Assembly (NCBI GenBank): GCA_037951165.1
Contig: JBBDHG010000061.1
Span: forward strand, 2,323,001-2,387,000
DNA length: 64,000 bases
Source of the DNA: Lophius americanus
Lineage: Eukaryota > Chordata > Actinopteri > Lophiiformes > Lophiidae
Direction of reading: 5' to 3'
The notes under the pieces are model-generated. The model saw only the letters and a program-made list of their open reading frames with translations, did not search any database and had not been told where the DNA came from. This document shows positions 44,926 to 56,966 of this stretch, piece after piece. Every line of letters begins with the position of its first letter. Positions within the stretch are counted from its first letter, which is position 1. Position numbers and translations under genes: made by a program.

Positions 44926-47799
44926 CCAGATCCAAAGTGAATGTCTAATATATAATAGCCATTATCTTACTGTAGTAATTCATGATTGGTGACATTTTGA
45001 GTTTCTGACAAATTGTGTATTATCTATAAATAAATAAATGAATGCACTGAAATCATTCTTTGTTTAATCAGTGATGAAGTTTGACCATATGCGGAATTTT
45101 GAGTTAGATATGGGTAATTCCCATATTCTCTCACGACGATATTCACTCAGTTTGAGATCCTGCATTTATTTTTTCTGTATTCTACTGCATGGGACAGAAA
45201 GCACAATTTTACTAGATTATCAAATGATTAAGATATTTTCCAGGATGATGGTTTTCTTATCTGAGATCTTACTTTAGTTTGGATGTATTTTCCTGTAGTT
45301 TGGTCTATCATGAATTTGCAGCGACCTTGATTGCTTTTACATTAAAAAGATAAATTGACTGGTGAAAAATGATCATGAAATTGCTTAATTGCAGTCTAGT
45401 TTTCCAATAAACACATGCTTTTCTCGCTATGCTGGACTCAATTCTTTCGCTTTTGTGTTCATTGTTTCGACAAAGACATATTGGATCATAAATTGTAGGA
45501 TGATACAGCTGGTTTTACCTTAAAATGATTCCGTAGGAAACCAATTGAAATGTCACGATATCATGAAAGAAAAAAGAGTACAGTGAAATTTGCATGAGCT
45601 GTAACTAAGAAGCTGAAGAAGTTATTTTTAAAACGAAATAAAATCCGACCATTTAATTAGACTTAACAAAAATATTGTTTGAAATATTTGCAGTGTGTAG
45701 GATTGCAAACTGGCAAAGACAGACAGTGTGATACAATGAAAAGTTCCTCATACAGCTTTATCTTTTAATTTTGAACTCAAAGGGTTAATTTTCAATTGTT
45801 TTTTTTTTCTTTGCTAAACATAAATTTCAATCCATTTAACAACTCCATTGCTTTGATATCATCCTGTATGGCATTCTGATAAAATGAACATTGAAAAATT
45901 TGAGACAAAAAAGATCATTTGTTTCATCGATGCTGGTCTAATTATGTAAGATAAAAATGTTATTTAAGTTATAGAATGGCCAATAAAAAAAGGAAAATCT
46001 GTTCTCCTAAACTAAAAGAAGAACCTCAAGCTGATTTTATTTATTTATCTCCAAAGGCCAGATGTAAAATTATACGTCTTTGACAAGGGGCATCATTAGA
46101 AAATAAATTTTAATAATTTTCATTTTAGGAGAAATAGGTCTGGGCTCTTCTGCACTGGAATATTATTCTAGTAGGGTATTACTGGACATTGGCTGTTGTC
46201 CTTAGTGACCGGTTTCTGGCTGTTGCTGTGCCAGTCCTCTCGTAAAGCCTCACTCTGACACGAAGAGATGAAACAAGGACGAGGGTTACAGCAAAACGTC
46301 AAGCCTCTGTGTGTCATAAATTGTGCGAGGGGGACGAGAGTATTACAGTGATGTGGGGGGTAACATGGTAGATCAGGATGGACAACGGTATTGTTGTATC
46401 ACATCTGCTCCTCTGCTACAGACAGAAATTTGGATTACAGACAAATTAACATTGAAACTTTGAAATACATTAAAAAAGAAAACGCTGGTCATGTGTAACG
46501 ATAGATATGTTCAGGACATGAACCTTTAACACAGCTTCAATCTTGTATATTAACCCCTTTAGATCACGCGGACTATCTCACCGAAGCAAATAAGACCCGC
46601 AATGACATGTTTGAGCCATTTGTTATGCATGGAGACACAATAACAGAGATAAAAATATAGAGGGGATGTTTTATAAGGTCCATTTAATTTTCCTCTTTTA
46701 AGTTTTCACCTCTCTCTCCTATCTATCAGGATATTTTCCCGTCTTGCCCTCGACACTTCACTCTCCAGTGTCACCCGGGGCTTTCATCTTGGCAGGGTGC
46801 TTCCTTTATCAGGATATTCTAATTGGCAGACAAGAGCCCTTGTCAGATACCATTCATCGCACTTGCATAGATATGAAAAGTGTTTTAACAAGCACCGCTG
46901 AGTTTTGCAGTTCAGCTGAACTTGCATACCAATGGTGTTCGTCGGTCCTGTGACCAAATAAGGGCAACAGGAAGTGTGGATTCACTTGCGCTAATGTCCT
47001 TTTCCTATATTGCAGTTTTGTTGCATCAACCTTAAGGTAGACTACTTTGTTTTGCTGATATCTCTAGGTTCACTGAGCAGGATCATATTTTCGCAGTCAA
47101 ATTTTCTTTTTTCCTAGCTATTATAACTTTCAGTCAAAATTACGTTAGAGAAATAAACATATCTGCCATATCTGTCTTCTGACACAGTTAATACTAACTG
47201 TTGCCCTGAGTTTTAACGCTGTCACACAGTTGTTGTTACCATGGTTACCTCTTGTCTGTTTACCCCGACTACTCATGTCTGCAGTGTAAATGACCATGAA
47301 AGGGTTCTATGCTCTCAAACCTTGTGTTTTGAATTGAAAAACAAATATTATATATTGTCATTAGGAGCTATAAATTTACTGAAATTAGAGTACTTACCAT
47401 AGATGAACTACTTCATTAGACTTTACGTCCACAACTAATTAAAAAACCTGCAAACTGTCTGTTTACCTGCATGTTTTTCGGTTGTTTTAAACTTTTCCCG
47501 AAGACTTGTTTCGCTTGACGGCCTCCGTGGCTACTACATGAGAATTTACGGCTTTATATTTAACAAATACCTTTTAACCAAACTTTGGCTATCCCTGACG
47601 TGTTTGAGTCCGACTTGAACCAGAACAAAATGTCTAAATATTTGTCCAAACCCGGTCCGCCACATCAGGCTGCTTTTGAACCATTTGGCATTGGTTGGGT
47701 ATCACACACTAATATACAACAACCAACGAAAGAATTCATATAATCTTTCTGCAAATATTGTACAGGTAAGTCTTTTCCCAACAAAACCACTCTCTTTTT
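44926..47799. other. Unassigned intronic DNA
   Basis: No gene or repeat was recognised with confidence. 46690-46990 is less AT-rich and free of repeats. It contains two TATCAGGATATT strings (about 46726 and 46807), one just before and one inside a 69-codon open frame with no family match. Confidence 0.35.
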
Positions 47800-48175
47800 C
47801 TGTAATTTGTGCTACAGTAGCTCTTCTGTGGGTTCAGACAACACTTGGCTAAGCTTAACTTCACACCACATGCTCCAATGAGCCTTGGGTGCCCAATATT
47901 CTTTTTGCTGGTTCACCAGTTGTCCTACTTTTGATCACTAGGTAAAAACCAATCCAAAGCAGGAACCCCAAATAAGTCCAGCAGTTATGGAGATGCTCCG
48001 ACCCAGTCATCTGGCCATCACCATTTGGCTTAAATTCTTACGTTTGCCCAATTTTCCTGCTTCCAACACACTGACGTTAGGAAAAAAAAGGTTCACTTGC
48101 TGTCGAATATATCCTATTATTATAATGATTATAAATCACCAATCAGTGGTAATAATGTTATGGTTGATAGATGTA
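47800..48175 (-). mobile_element. Tc1-like element, 5' half only
   Basis: Reverse-complement text of the transposase N-terminal region is recognisable: GCTACAGTAGCTCTTCTGTG at 47811, CAATGAGCCTTGGGTGCCCA, AGTTATGGAGATGCTCCGAC, CAGTCATCTGGCCATCACCA and CTTACGTTTGCCCAATTTTC. It ends with the terminal GTAATAATGTTATGGTTGAT near 48149-48168. Deletions and stops disrupt the frame. The element's left half is absent. Confidence 0.82.
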
Positions 48176-49704
48176 TATTTTGTCGAGTCGTGTTCCTACA
48201 ACTATAAATACCTCCAACATTGTTCAATACTAGAAAAAAAGGTTTCTCACAAGTTGACCGTGTGTTCCACATGACAATGAGAGAGTCGGTCCTCGGGTCG
48301 AGTAAACATAACGTAAATGAAACTTTGAAACATTCTTCTGTTGATGGAGGTTATTTAACAATGAAAAAAACAGCTAAGATGATTCTTTTTGGGTTTGGTT
48401 TTTAACTCAGTGACTGAACTACATTTGTGTGCATCTAACATTAGTAACAATATTGATTCATAATGTTAATTGTTAACAATAAAACCACCTTTCTAATGTT
48501 GTTGAGTTGCTGAGGCATAGACATTTCCTCCCTGTACGGATTAATACATGTTCTGTCTGTTTATCTATCGTATGTCTATCTTATGAATCTTGCTTACATT
48601 TGAGCTACAGGAAAGGAGAATTAGTCACAGTAACCATTTATCCATTAAACGTGTGTCTGCTAGACAACATGTCTGGACGGAAACAACCTTTGGGGTTTGA
48701 TCAAGTGCCTTGTGAAAGAATAATCTGTTTTCAGTTAAAGAAGGTCATTCTTAGATAATTATTTTAGATTCAATGGAAGATGTGGATTATTCTGTTTATT
48801 TTGGGGTTAGAATAAGGAAGTGTTGATAGATCGTTTGGCCTGATCAAAAGACAAATAAAGGGGGAGAATACAGTAGAAGGGAATCAGAGGGATGACATTT
48901 CACTAGCTTAGCAGTAGCTATGCAGCAAATATGCATTACAAATCCTAAAATCTCTTTTGTTCCCACTCAAGCATTGACTACAACAAATCTGCTACAAGGA
49001 ACTTGTGGGGCTCAATGAATTAGAACCTGGTTTTAACAAAGGTCCTTAAATGCACATTAACCAAATAGTCGTTTGCAATTTGTGCCATTGTGCCCACTGG
49101 CAATCTCCACCCAGGACGCCTAATATGAACCTTAATTAGTCACTGATGACTCATCGCACCTTTCCCACCTCCTTGGAGCACTAATGTCCACAGCAAGTCT
49201 TTAAAACACCATGTAGGCACGAGTGTGACAAAACAGGACAACTGCAAAATATGTTATTGTGTTACCCCACTTCTATTTTGGTGGTATTCCTTGCTCAAAA
49301 TATGTGAATGGAATTTGGGAATCTATCCCTAAAGTGTCTTGATCTTCTGCAGTGAGCTACAACAGAGAAACTAAATGGCTTAAGGGAAGATGATGTCATC
49401 ATAACTAAGTATTATACACCCATCATACAAGGATCTAAGCCAGGATATTGTCTCTGAAAATATATAAATTGTCGGCTTTATAGACCATGACATATAATTT
49501 CCTCTTTTCAGAACTATTGGTATAGCGGCCTGTTTTCATCAGAAGGCAGCCAGGCTGTACTGATGAAACTGTTACACTTGCAGACTTCATTCTTTTAGTC
49601 TCATTTTCGGTGTCCCCCCATCTCCGTCTGTCTCTGGATGAAGTGAAACCTGAGCTTTGTATGTAGTGTTATAGAGATGGATCAAAGAGTCTGAGGTGAG
49701 ATAA
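48176..49704. other. Unassigned intronic DNA
   Basis: No gene or named repeat was recognised. Short open frames of up to 83 codons have no motif. Confidence 0.4.
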
Positions 49705-49870
49705 TTTCTGATCTAAGATTATGTCTGTGTAGATTCTCATTCATCCATGTCATGGTAATCCGTGCGGGTTGAAACCAGAGCAACTGGACTTCTGTTTTGG
49801 CTTGAAGACTTTTCACCTGTTATTCAAGAAGCTTCTTCCGAACTGAAGTGGAATGCCAAAAAGTGTTCTT
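49705..49870. repeat. Common fish interspersed repeat (R-C)
   Basis: The text GTGTAGATTCTCATTCATCC, ATGTCATGGTAATCCGTGCG, GAAGACTTTTCACCTGTTAT and AAGAAGCTTCTTCCGAACTG matches a repeat I recognise from many fish genomes (typically 'GAAGACGTTTCGCCTCTCATCC...GGCTTCTTCAGTTC'). Its class is not clear to me. Both boundaries are approximate. Confidence 0.55.
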
Positions 49871-51978
49871 ATTATTTGCTAACTTCCATGAAATATATTA
49901 ATTCAAAATTCTTAAAGAAATTACAAATGTGTTCAGTTTGAGATTTCATGCATTTTGAAAAATTCTGCTTTTTGGCTCCGGTTGACTAATGTTCAAATTT
50001 AGGTACAACATCAGATGTCTGAAGACATCGATATCACACAAACGGGTGTTTTAATTGTTGAATGAACCGTTAACATGTCAGAGGACTTGTTTAAGGTCAG
50101 ATATTGAAAACCACCTGGCAGAGTTGGAAAAGTACTCTGAGCTCATGTTTTTTTTTACAGTAGCAAGGAAAGCTCTGTCAACATTCTGTACAAACCACAG
50201 CTTACAAGCACATGTCACAAATAAAATATTTACCTAGTAAGTAAGAGAAGGACGGTACTGGCCTCAAAATCTTCATAGTATGCCAAAGGGAAACCTAAAA
50301 AGACCAATTATGCAGAATAGTGAATACCATATTATTGTATTGTAATAACAAAAAATTAGTATGTATTATTGGGTGGGTTATGTTTTAACTAGTGTTAATC
50401 AGTCGGCATTATTTTGTATCTGGTTAAAGTGGTGGATTGTGTTTTTTTTAATCAGATTTTCTGGTAAATCTGCCTATAAACCATTAAAGATGATATCCGA
50501 TGGAAGGATTGGGAATATATGAAAGAACGGCCCCTGACATTTTGGGGTGGATCTGGATAAAGGTTTGGATCAGGAAATGTTAAACTCCCTTAAACAATCC
50601 AAGAGTTTGTTTTTTTAACACAATATACTGTATATTATGCCTAAGCTACCAGACATATATTGATTGAATCTGGTAGGATAGGGAATGTGACAATGACCCA
50701 TAAAACTTAGAAGTGGATCTGGATAGAGGCAAAAAATATTGCAAGAGGGGCCCTTTTTGACCATTTTTAATCATTTACCTATACAATTCTAAATGGATTA
50801 CATAAAAGTACAAAAATGGGTAAGGTAAAAGTGAATAATGTTTTTAGTTTTCTTGGGGTTGATGGCGCACATGGAATTTGGATTAGTGTTTTATTTTGCA
50901 GGGGATTGTTTGGGCCTTAGCGGTGATCTTTTGAGTTATTTTTTTGTATTATTTAATATCATTTTCATAGGAGAAGATGGATCACTCAAGCAAAGCAATT
51001 ATTCCCCAAAAATGTACCTAAATGCATAAAATAAATACACCTGCTTCCTTTCCACCACTTACTTAGTCTGGGACTGTATTGCTGTTTGTTCACTTTTAGA
51101 TCATATATTTTCTCCATTTATCTCTTGTGTTTTTTAGACTTCACAAGGGCTTTGTGTTTGCTAGAAAAATAAAATGAATTTGTCAAGATGCATTTCTCCA
51201 TTTACTTTGGTTGAAAAATGATCTTTGTTGAAAATAAAAAACATTTGTATTCCTTGAAATAACTAGGGAAAAAAGTGGCGCTTTTAACAGTAAGGGGTTG
51301 TTCTGGCTTTTGACTATGGACTGGTAGGAATGGTAAAAAGCATATTATACTGTACTGGCTTCATCTCCAAGTGGTCCATCTCCGCCATGTTAATCTGAAT
51401 TTTAACAAGACTCAGTCGTTGGTTCTGCTGAGTCTCCTTTCCTGTTAGTGCTAATTAATTCAGCCGAGTAATGTTAGACCAAAAGTTTGAGGTCGTGAAC
51501 TATAGGTTCTCATGATTTTAGTCTCTTATGATTGTCTTGGGATGGAAATGATGCCAGTCATTTAACACAATGGCACTTAGTGGAATTTGTGTGCCTCGTT
51601 TGACTTCCTTCCACAGGTGACATAGACGCGTTTAACATAATGAGACACCTTTAAACTTCCACGACAGACAGTGATGTAAATATTGTAAGACTCAAATCCT
51701 ACCGACATTGCCTCCCTCTCCTCTCTGTGTGCGTGTGTACGTTCTGTCTTTGCTCTCTCTCCTGGAGGCGAAACATGACTTGTTTACAGTGTCTGCACAG
51801 CCAACTAAATGAAATCACATTTCCCATCAGTCAGTGGGACAATTGAGGCAAGCTCTTCCATTAGTTGTCTGCTCACATCTTCTTTGAGAGGAGCCAGACC
51901 GATCAATGCTCAGCCACAGTCAGATATTTTCGGCAGAAGAAATATAGCACTATCTCTTTTTCTCTCTCTCTCTCTGAT
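49871..51978. other. Unassigned intronic DNA with a likely old repeat
   Basis: The stretches 50460-50600 and 50650-50765 (GGTGGATCTGGATAAAGG and GTGGATCTGGATAGAGGC) look like two pieces of the same old interspersed repeat, probably split or tandem. No gene is seen in the rest. Confidence 0.4.
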
Positions 51979-52152
51979 GTGGGTTTCCCACCTCGGCCTC
52001 CACTGCTATACTACAGCATTTAAGCTGTCTTCAAATAACTTCACTGCGACATTACGGCTACAGGCTGTTATCAGATTACATAACCAGCCCATATTGAAAG
52101 AGACAGTAACTTTTATCTTGTGTAATAAAGTGGTTAAAACAAGGTTCAACAC
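51979..52152 (+). repeat. Dispersed repeat family R-B, copy 2
   Basis: Counterpart of 24361-24538 in the same orientation. It starts GTGGGTTTCCCACCTCGGCC and ends TTAAAACAAGGTTCAACACC. The two copies differ by many substitutions and a few single-base indels, indicating an old family. Confidence 0.7.
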
Positions 52153-52620
52153 CTAAAAGAGGTGATGAAGAAAACCTTGTCTTCTGATAATTTAAGGAAA
52201 ATTAATTACCCTGAACAGGAGAAGCGGTTACGGATAATTAATAAATTAATGAATATATGTAAACATATTTATTTTCTTTTTTTTCATTCCGCACTGAAAA
52301 GACAGCTTTAAATTAGCATTTAGTTTTTTCAGCAAAAAATTTTTTAATGTGCAAATAGAAAAATATTTTCACTGCAACAAGATCGGAGAAAACAAGTGAT
52401 ACAATCAAGAAAAATACTTTCATGGTGTCGCTGAGCTGCTCTTCCTCCGTCTTTTGTGGTGTAAGAAGGAATCTGGCTGTTCCCACAGTCTTGGAAAATC
52501 CTGCTTTCCTAAATCCCTTTCTTAGCGATTCTGTTGTCTTGCCAACGGTGAGTGAAAGCACAGAAGTGCATTATAGACTGGTCATGCATGAGTAACGAGG
52601 GGCCCCTCTGACTCTGGGTT
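52153..52620. other. Unassigned intronic DNA
   Basis: AT-rich, with no feature recognised. Confidence 0.4.
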
Positions 52621-52632
52621 TGTCTGTGTTTG

Positions 52633-52667
<35 letters not shown>

Positions 52668-52673
52668 GTGCGT
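52621..52673. repeat. (GT)n microsatellite
   Basis: GT dinucleotide run with single-base interruptions, immediately upstream of the tail of LINE copy C. Confidence 0.95.
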
Positions 52674-52725
52674 GGGGGATGCGTGCATGTCCCATAGAAA
52701 CATAGTTAATATGCAGTGGCCCTAA

Positions 52726-55185
52726 ATAATAATAATAATAATAATAATACATTTAATTTATAACGCACTTTACATTTGGATCAAATCTCAAAGTGCTACA
52801 AAGTAAGAGCAGATAAAAGCATCAATAAAAAATATAAAAATAACTATATAAAAACATGACCAAAAAGCAGCAATGTTAATTATAGTTATAGGTTCTGCTA
52901 AAAAGGAAAGTTTTAAGTCCTTTTTTAAATGTGTCAGTCATCTGTGGAGCCCTCAGATGGTCAGGGAGGGCATTCCACAGATGAGGGGCAGCAGAACAGA
53001 AGGCCCGATCACCCATGGTGCTGAGCTTAATCCGGGGAAGGACGAGGCAGTATGAGTGGGTAGAACAGAGGGATCGTGTTGAGGTCAGTGGGGTGAGTAG
53101 TTCTTTCAGGTAGGGGGGTGCGTTACCATGGATGCACTGGTGAGTGAGGAGAGAGATCTTATAATCAATCCTGGTGGAGATGGGAAGCCAATGAAGGGAA
53201 TGAAGAACGGGGGTGATGTGTTTGTGTTTACGAACTCTCATCAGAGAGACAGTCTTTGAAGACTTTTATCAGGGATCCCGATGAGAAGTACGTTACAGTA
53301 ATCCAGTCTGGAGGAGACAAACGCGTGGACCAGCTTTTCAGCATCACTCAAGGTGAGTGAAGAACGGAGTTTGGAAATATTTCTGAGATGATGAAAGGAG
53401 ATCTTGCAGATGTGTTTGATGTGGGATTCAAAAGTGAGTTGAGGGTCGAATCTTACGCCGAGGTTGGGGACTGATTAAGAGAGGGGAATGTCGTGACCAG
53501 AGAAAGTAATACTGGTTATGGAGGAAGACTTGGTCTGATCGAGGGTGCCACTTAAAATTGCTTCGGTTTTGGAGCCGTTCAACTGGAGAAAGTTGTTTTT
53601 CATCCACACCTTTATCTCCTCCAGACAAGCGTGGACAGTTGACAGGGGAGATGATGATGACGATGAGGATGGAGAGGCTGCGGAAGAATGTGTTAGTTTT
53701 TATGTAGATTTGCGTGTCATCAGCGTAACAATGAAATGAGAGTCCATATCGACTGATGACATCGCCAAGGGGGAGCATGTACAGTATGAATAGATGGGGC
53801 CAAGGACTGATCCCTGGGGGACCCCACAGGTGACGATGTTTGTCCGGGAGGTGGTCCTGGAGGCGGGCCGAAACTACTTTTTCAAGTACTTTGGAGAGGA
53901 ATGGGAGTTTGTAAATGGTTCGTAATTAGCAAATACTTCTGGATCGAGAGTAGGTTTTTTGAGGAATAGTCTGATAATGGCGGCTTTTAGGGCAGATGGA
54001 ACAAAGCCGGCCTGGAGGGATTGGTTTATTACAGCGGTGATCAGGGGACTGATGGAAGAGATGTTAGTTTTCACTAGGGCCGTAGGAAAGGGGTCGAGGG
54101 CACATGTGGAGGGTTTCATCGTCCTTATGATAAACTCAACCTCTTGCTGTGAGACTTCTGGGAAGCACTTTAGAGGCTGGAAGATCTCAAACTGTGAGTA
54201 AGCAACCTGGATAGGTAGAGTGGCGGAACTAGAAAGGACAGAACGGATGGAGTCAATTTTTGAGTTGAAGAAAGCCATGAAATTATTAAAGGGCTCTTCT
54301 GTAATTTCTGTAAGTTGGGGAGTTTGTGGTTTAAGAAGATGATTGAAAGAGGAAAACAGCTGCTTAGAATTTCCAGGACTGGTTTTGATGATGTTGGAGT
54401 AGAACAGTGACCGAGCCTCTCTAAGCGACTTTGAGTAGACCTTTTGGTGTTACTGAAAGCTTAGCTTGTGAACAGTGAGACCTGAAGCCTTGTAACGCCG
54501 CTCAAAGACACGCCCAGCTGCCTTCATTTTCCGTAGCTCGCTGGTGAACCAGGGGGCCGAGCTGGAGAAGTTGACTGTTCTACTTTTTACAGGGGCGTGA
54601 CGATCCAGGATGTTGCTCGGGGAGTTCTTGTAGAAATCTACTGAGTCATTGGCTGATACAACGTTTGCAGAATGAAGATGCTGGAGGTCGACTGTCATGG
54701 TTTCTGGGTTGATGTTTTTCAAATTCCTGAAGTAGATTTGACGTTTGGGCTTGGTGAGGGGGGACACATGTGACAATTCCATGGAGACGGCCTTGTGGTC
54801 GGACACACCCAGATCTTACACAAGAAGATTGCCGAGAGGAGCAGAGTCAGTGATGACTAGATCCAGAGTGTGTCCCATGTTGTGGGTGGGGACAAGTTTG
54901 ACAAGTTTGTCTGAGATTAAAACAATTCAGTAGTTGGAGAAATTTGGATGCAAAACGACCTGCAGGGGGGTTGACATGAATGTTCATATCTCCAAGTACT
55001 ATAATATTGGCAGAGGTTGTGCAAAATGTCGACAGAAGTTTGTACATCTCAGAGATAAAGGCTGGGTTTGGTTTGGGTGGCCGGTAGATTAGAAGTATGG
55101 TCATGGAAAAAGGGGGTTTACAATTAAATGCCAGGCGTTCAAAAGAAGAGATCTCTAGCAACGGCAGTGGAGACAAGTCCAAATC
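52726..55185 (-). mobile_element. L2-clade non-LTR retrotransposon, copy C (RT core deleted)
   Basis: The (AAT)n tail and ACATTTAATTTATAA 3' end are at the left. The C-terminal domain follows (52876-53241), then a roughly 40-base deletion near 53246. The thumb region and an intact Y-A-D-D box (53716-53727) come next. At about 53846 the element jumps, relative to copy B, from the sequence around 27958 to that around 28240. It thereby loses some 280 bp, including the P-Q-G... to F-D-T-V-D part of the reverse transcriptase. The upstream linker (53874-54278) is well preserved. The endonuclease C-terminal part is at 54450-55180 (S-D-H-K-A-V, G-D-M-N-I-H-V-N-P and Y-R-P-P-K-P-N motifs). The 5' end stops at 55185, slightly shorter than copy B. 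It is an immobile copy lying antisense inside the presumed cadm2 intron. Confidence 0.93.
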
Positions 55186-55430
55186 GGCAGCTTTAGGTGA
55201 AAGTATCACGGGGGCAGTGATGAACAAGATAGATAAACAAACTGACATCAATGATTAACAAAGAGAAACGGACATAAACAATGAACAAACAGATACAGAA
55301 GTCTCCGGGTGATGTTACACTTGCAGCAACAGGTAGGCAGACCGTCACCAGTCTCGGAAGAATTCGTACAAATACAAATACAGAATACCATATACAAATA
55401 CGGATATACGCACCCACCCACCAGTGTATG
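55186..55430. other. Unassigned intronic DNA
   Basis: Low-copy text between the LINE 5' end and a CA microsatellite. Nothing was recognised. Confidence 0.4.
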
Positions 55431-55461
55431 CACACACACACACGCACGCATGCACGCACGC

Positions 55462-55493
<32 letters not shown>

Positions 55494-55530
55494 ACATACA
55501 CACACACACACACATACACACACACACACA
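55431..55530. repeat. (CA)n microsatellite
   Basis: About 100 bases of CA repeat with GCACGCATGC-type interruptions at the left. It generates long spurious His-Thr frames on the + strand and a 246-codon Val-Cys-containing frame on the minus strand (55345-56085), which is not a gene. Confidence 0.95.
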
Positions 55531-56509
55531 ACATCTCACCTCAGCATTCATTAGAATGCTTCTGCGGCATACTGTAATAAAAACACCCATGCCATCCCTA
55601 AGCACCATGCCCCCTCTTCCTGCATTTGCATCAATAATCCATCCACAGCAGTGACACGTAAGCAGTAAAAATTCTCTGAGTCTCATTTGGGAACAGGTTG
55701 CTTCTTGTGAGATTCTTTCAATGTGGACAAACCAAGCCAAGACAAACCTGGCTCTGATAGTGGAAATCAAAATATGACAATTTTCCACGTGCCAACAAGA
55801 GATCAATGTTGCGGTTGGAGGGGGCAGCAGTTTGGATTCGGCGTTCTGGAGATTATTGTGATCCATTAGGGTTGATCTACCAAAGCAAGAGATGAACAGC
55901 CAGCATGTCTGATTGTTATTCAGATCACTTTGGGATTTGTCAAGTGTGTGTTGGTGAAGCTTTTGAATAGTTTTAGGCCTTAAACAGTTTGCACGCACAG
56001 TGCAGACTCTCAGCACAGGCATGAACTGCCAGTACCTGACTCCATCGTACAGATATGTTTTATTACATTGAATTAAGCTGCTCATGTTTTTTTAATGGCA
56101 CTCTGAAGGAGCTAGAAATAGTAGCAATGTTTCAAGGCACTGTAAGCCTCTGAATTATGGAATATATAAATCTATTTTTCTTCATTGTTGCAGTGAGAGC
56201 AATGCCACTTGTCAATTTCTGTACTTTAGTCTTTATATTACCATGTAATATATTGTATTTAAGTGTACTTATTTCCTTATTGTGGGGCTTCTGGCGGTGC
56301 ATTACCGTCTCAAACCGAATGACGCTTCAGTGTACTTGCTCTAAAAACATAAAAAATAAAAAAATATAAAAAATATCTGCAGGATTTTCATGTTTAAGGC
56401 CTTTCTTCATGTGTAATGTAAATTGTAAATCACTTTGCACTTGGCGCTACATCCTTTGTATGAAAAATATTCTATAAATTATTGTTATTATTAAATTACT
56501 GTTATAAGC
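55531..56509. other. Unassigned intronic DNA
   Basis: No gene or named repeat was recognised. Confidence 0.4.
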
Positions 56510-56966
56510 AAATTAGACATTGCATTATAACCACTGAAGGATGAATTCAGGATAATTAGGATTTTCTCAATAAGATGGCACCTGTCAGTGGTTGGCACAA
56601 ATCAGGCATCGAGTAAACATTTTATCTTTAACATGATTTCTTGGAACCAGCAAAAATGGGCAAGCATCGGTGCGACTTTGTCAGTTGTGAGAACATGTCC
56701 GAGCATTCCCAAAACCCCAAGTCTTATGGTTGTACTTGTTAGTACCTACCAAAAGTGCTATGAAGCAGAGCTGTTGAACAGCAACAGAGTCATTTGTACC
56801 CAAGGCTCAATGATACATGTGGGGAGTGAAGGCCGGCCCATGTTGTATGAAGCTGCTGATGCAAATTGCGGAAAAAGGTTTATGCTAGTTCTGATAGTAG
56901 GGTGTCGCAACGTACTATGCATTGGCAAAAAAGGCAACCTACACAATATAATGTTATGACTGATTG
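56510..56966 (+). mobile_element. Internally deleted Tc1-like element
   Basis: The left terminus, TAGACATTGCATTATAACCACTG, and the right, TATAATGTTATGACTGATTG, match those of 43461-43862. Internal transposase text is present (ATGGCACCTGTCAGTGG, AAAATGGGCAAGCATCGG, CAATGATACATGTGGGGAGT, GAAGGCCGGCCCATGTTGTA, GTTCTGATAGTAGGGTGTCG). The catalytic second half is missing. A 123-codon frame across it (56588-56959) is chance reading of a broken transposase, largely in the wrong frame. Confidence 0.82.

Noticed and set aside
44678..44935. Arg-Glu-rich and Ser-Leu-rich frames
   Set aside because: Both are direct readings of the (CT)n tract.
55345..56085. 246-codon minus-strand frame
   Set aside because: It contains a translated CA/GT microsatellite, and the remaining part shows no family motif, splice context or known start.
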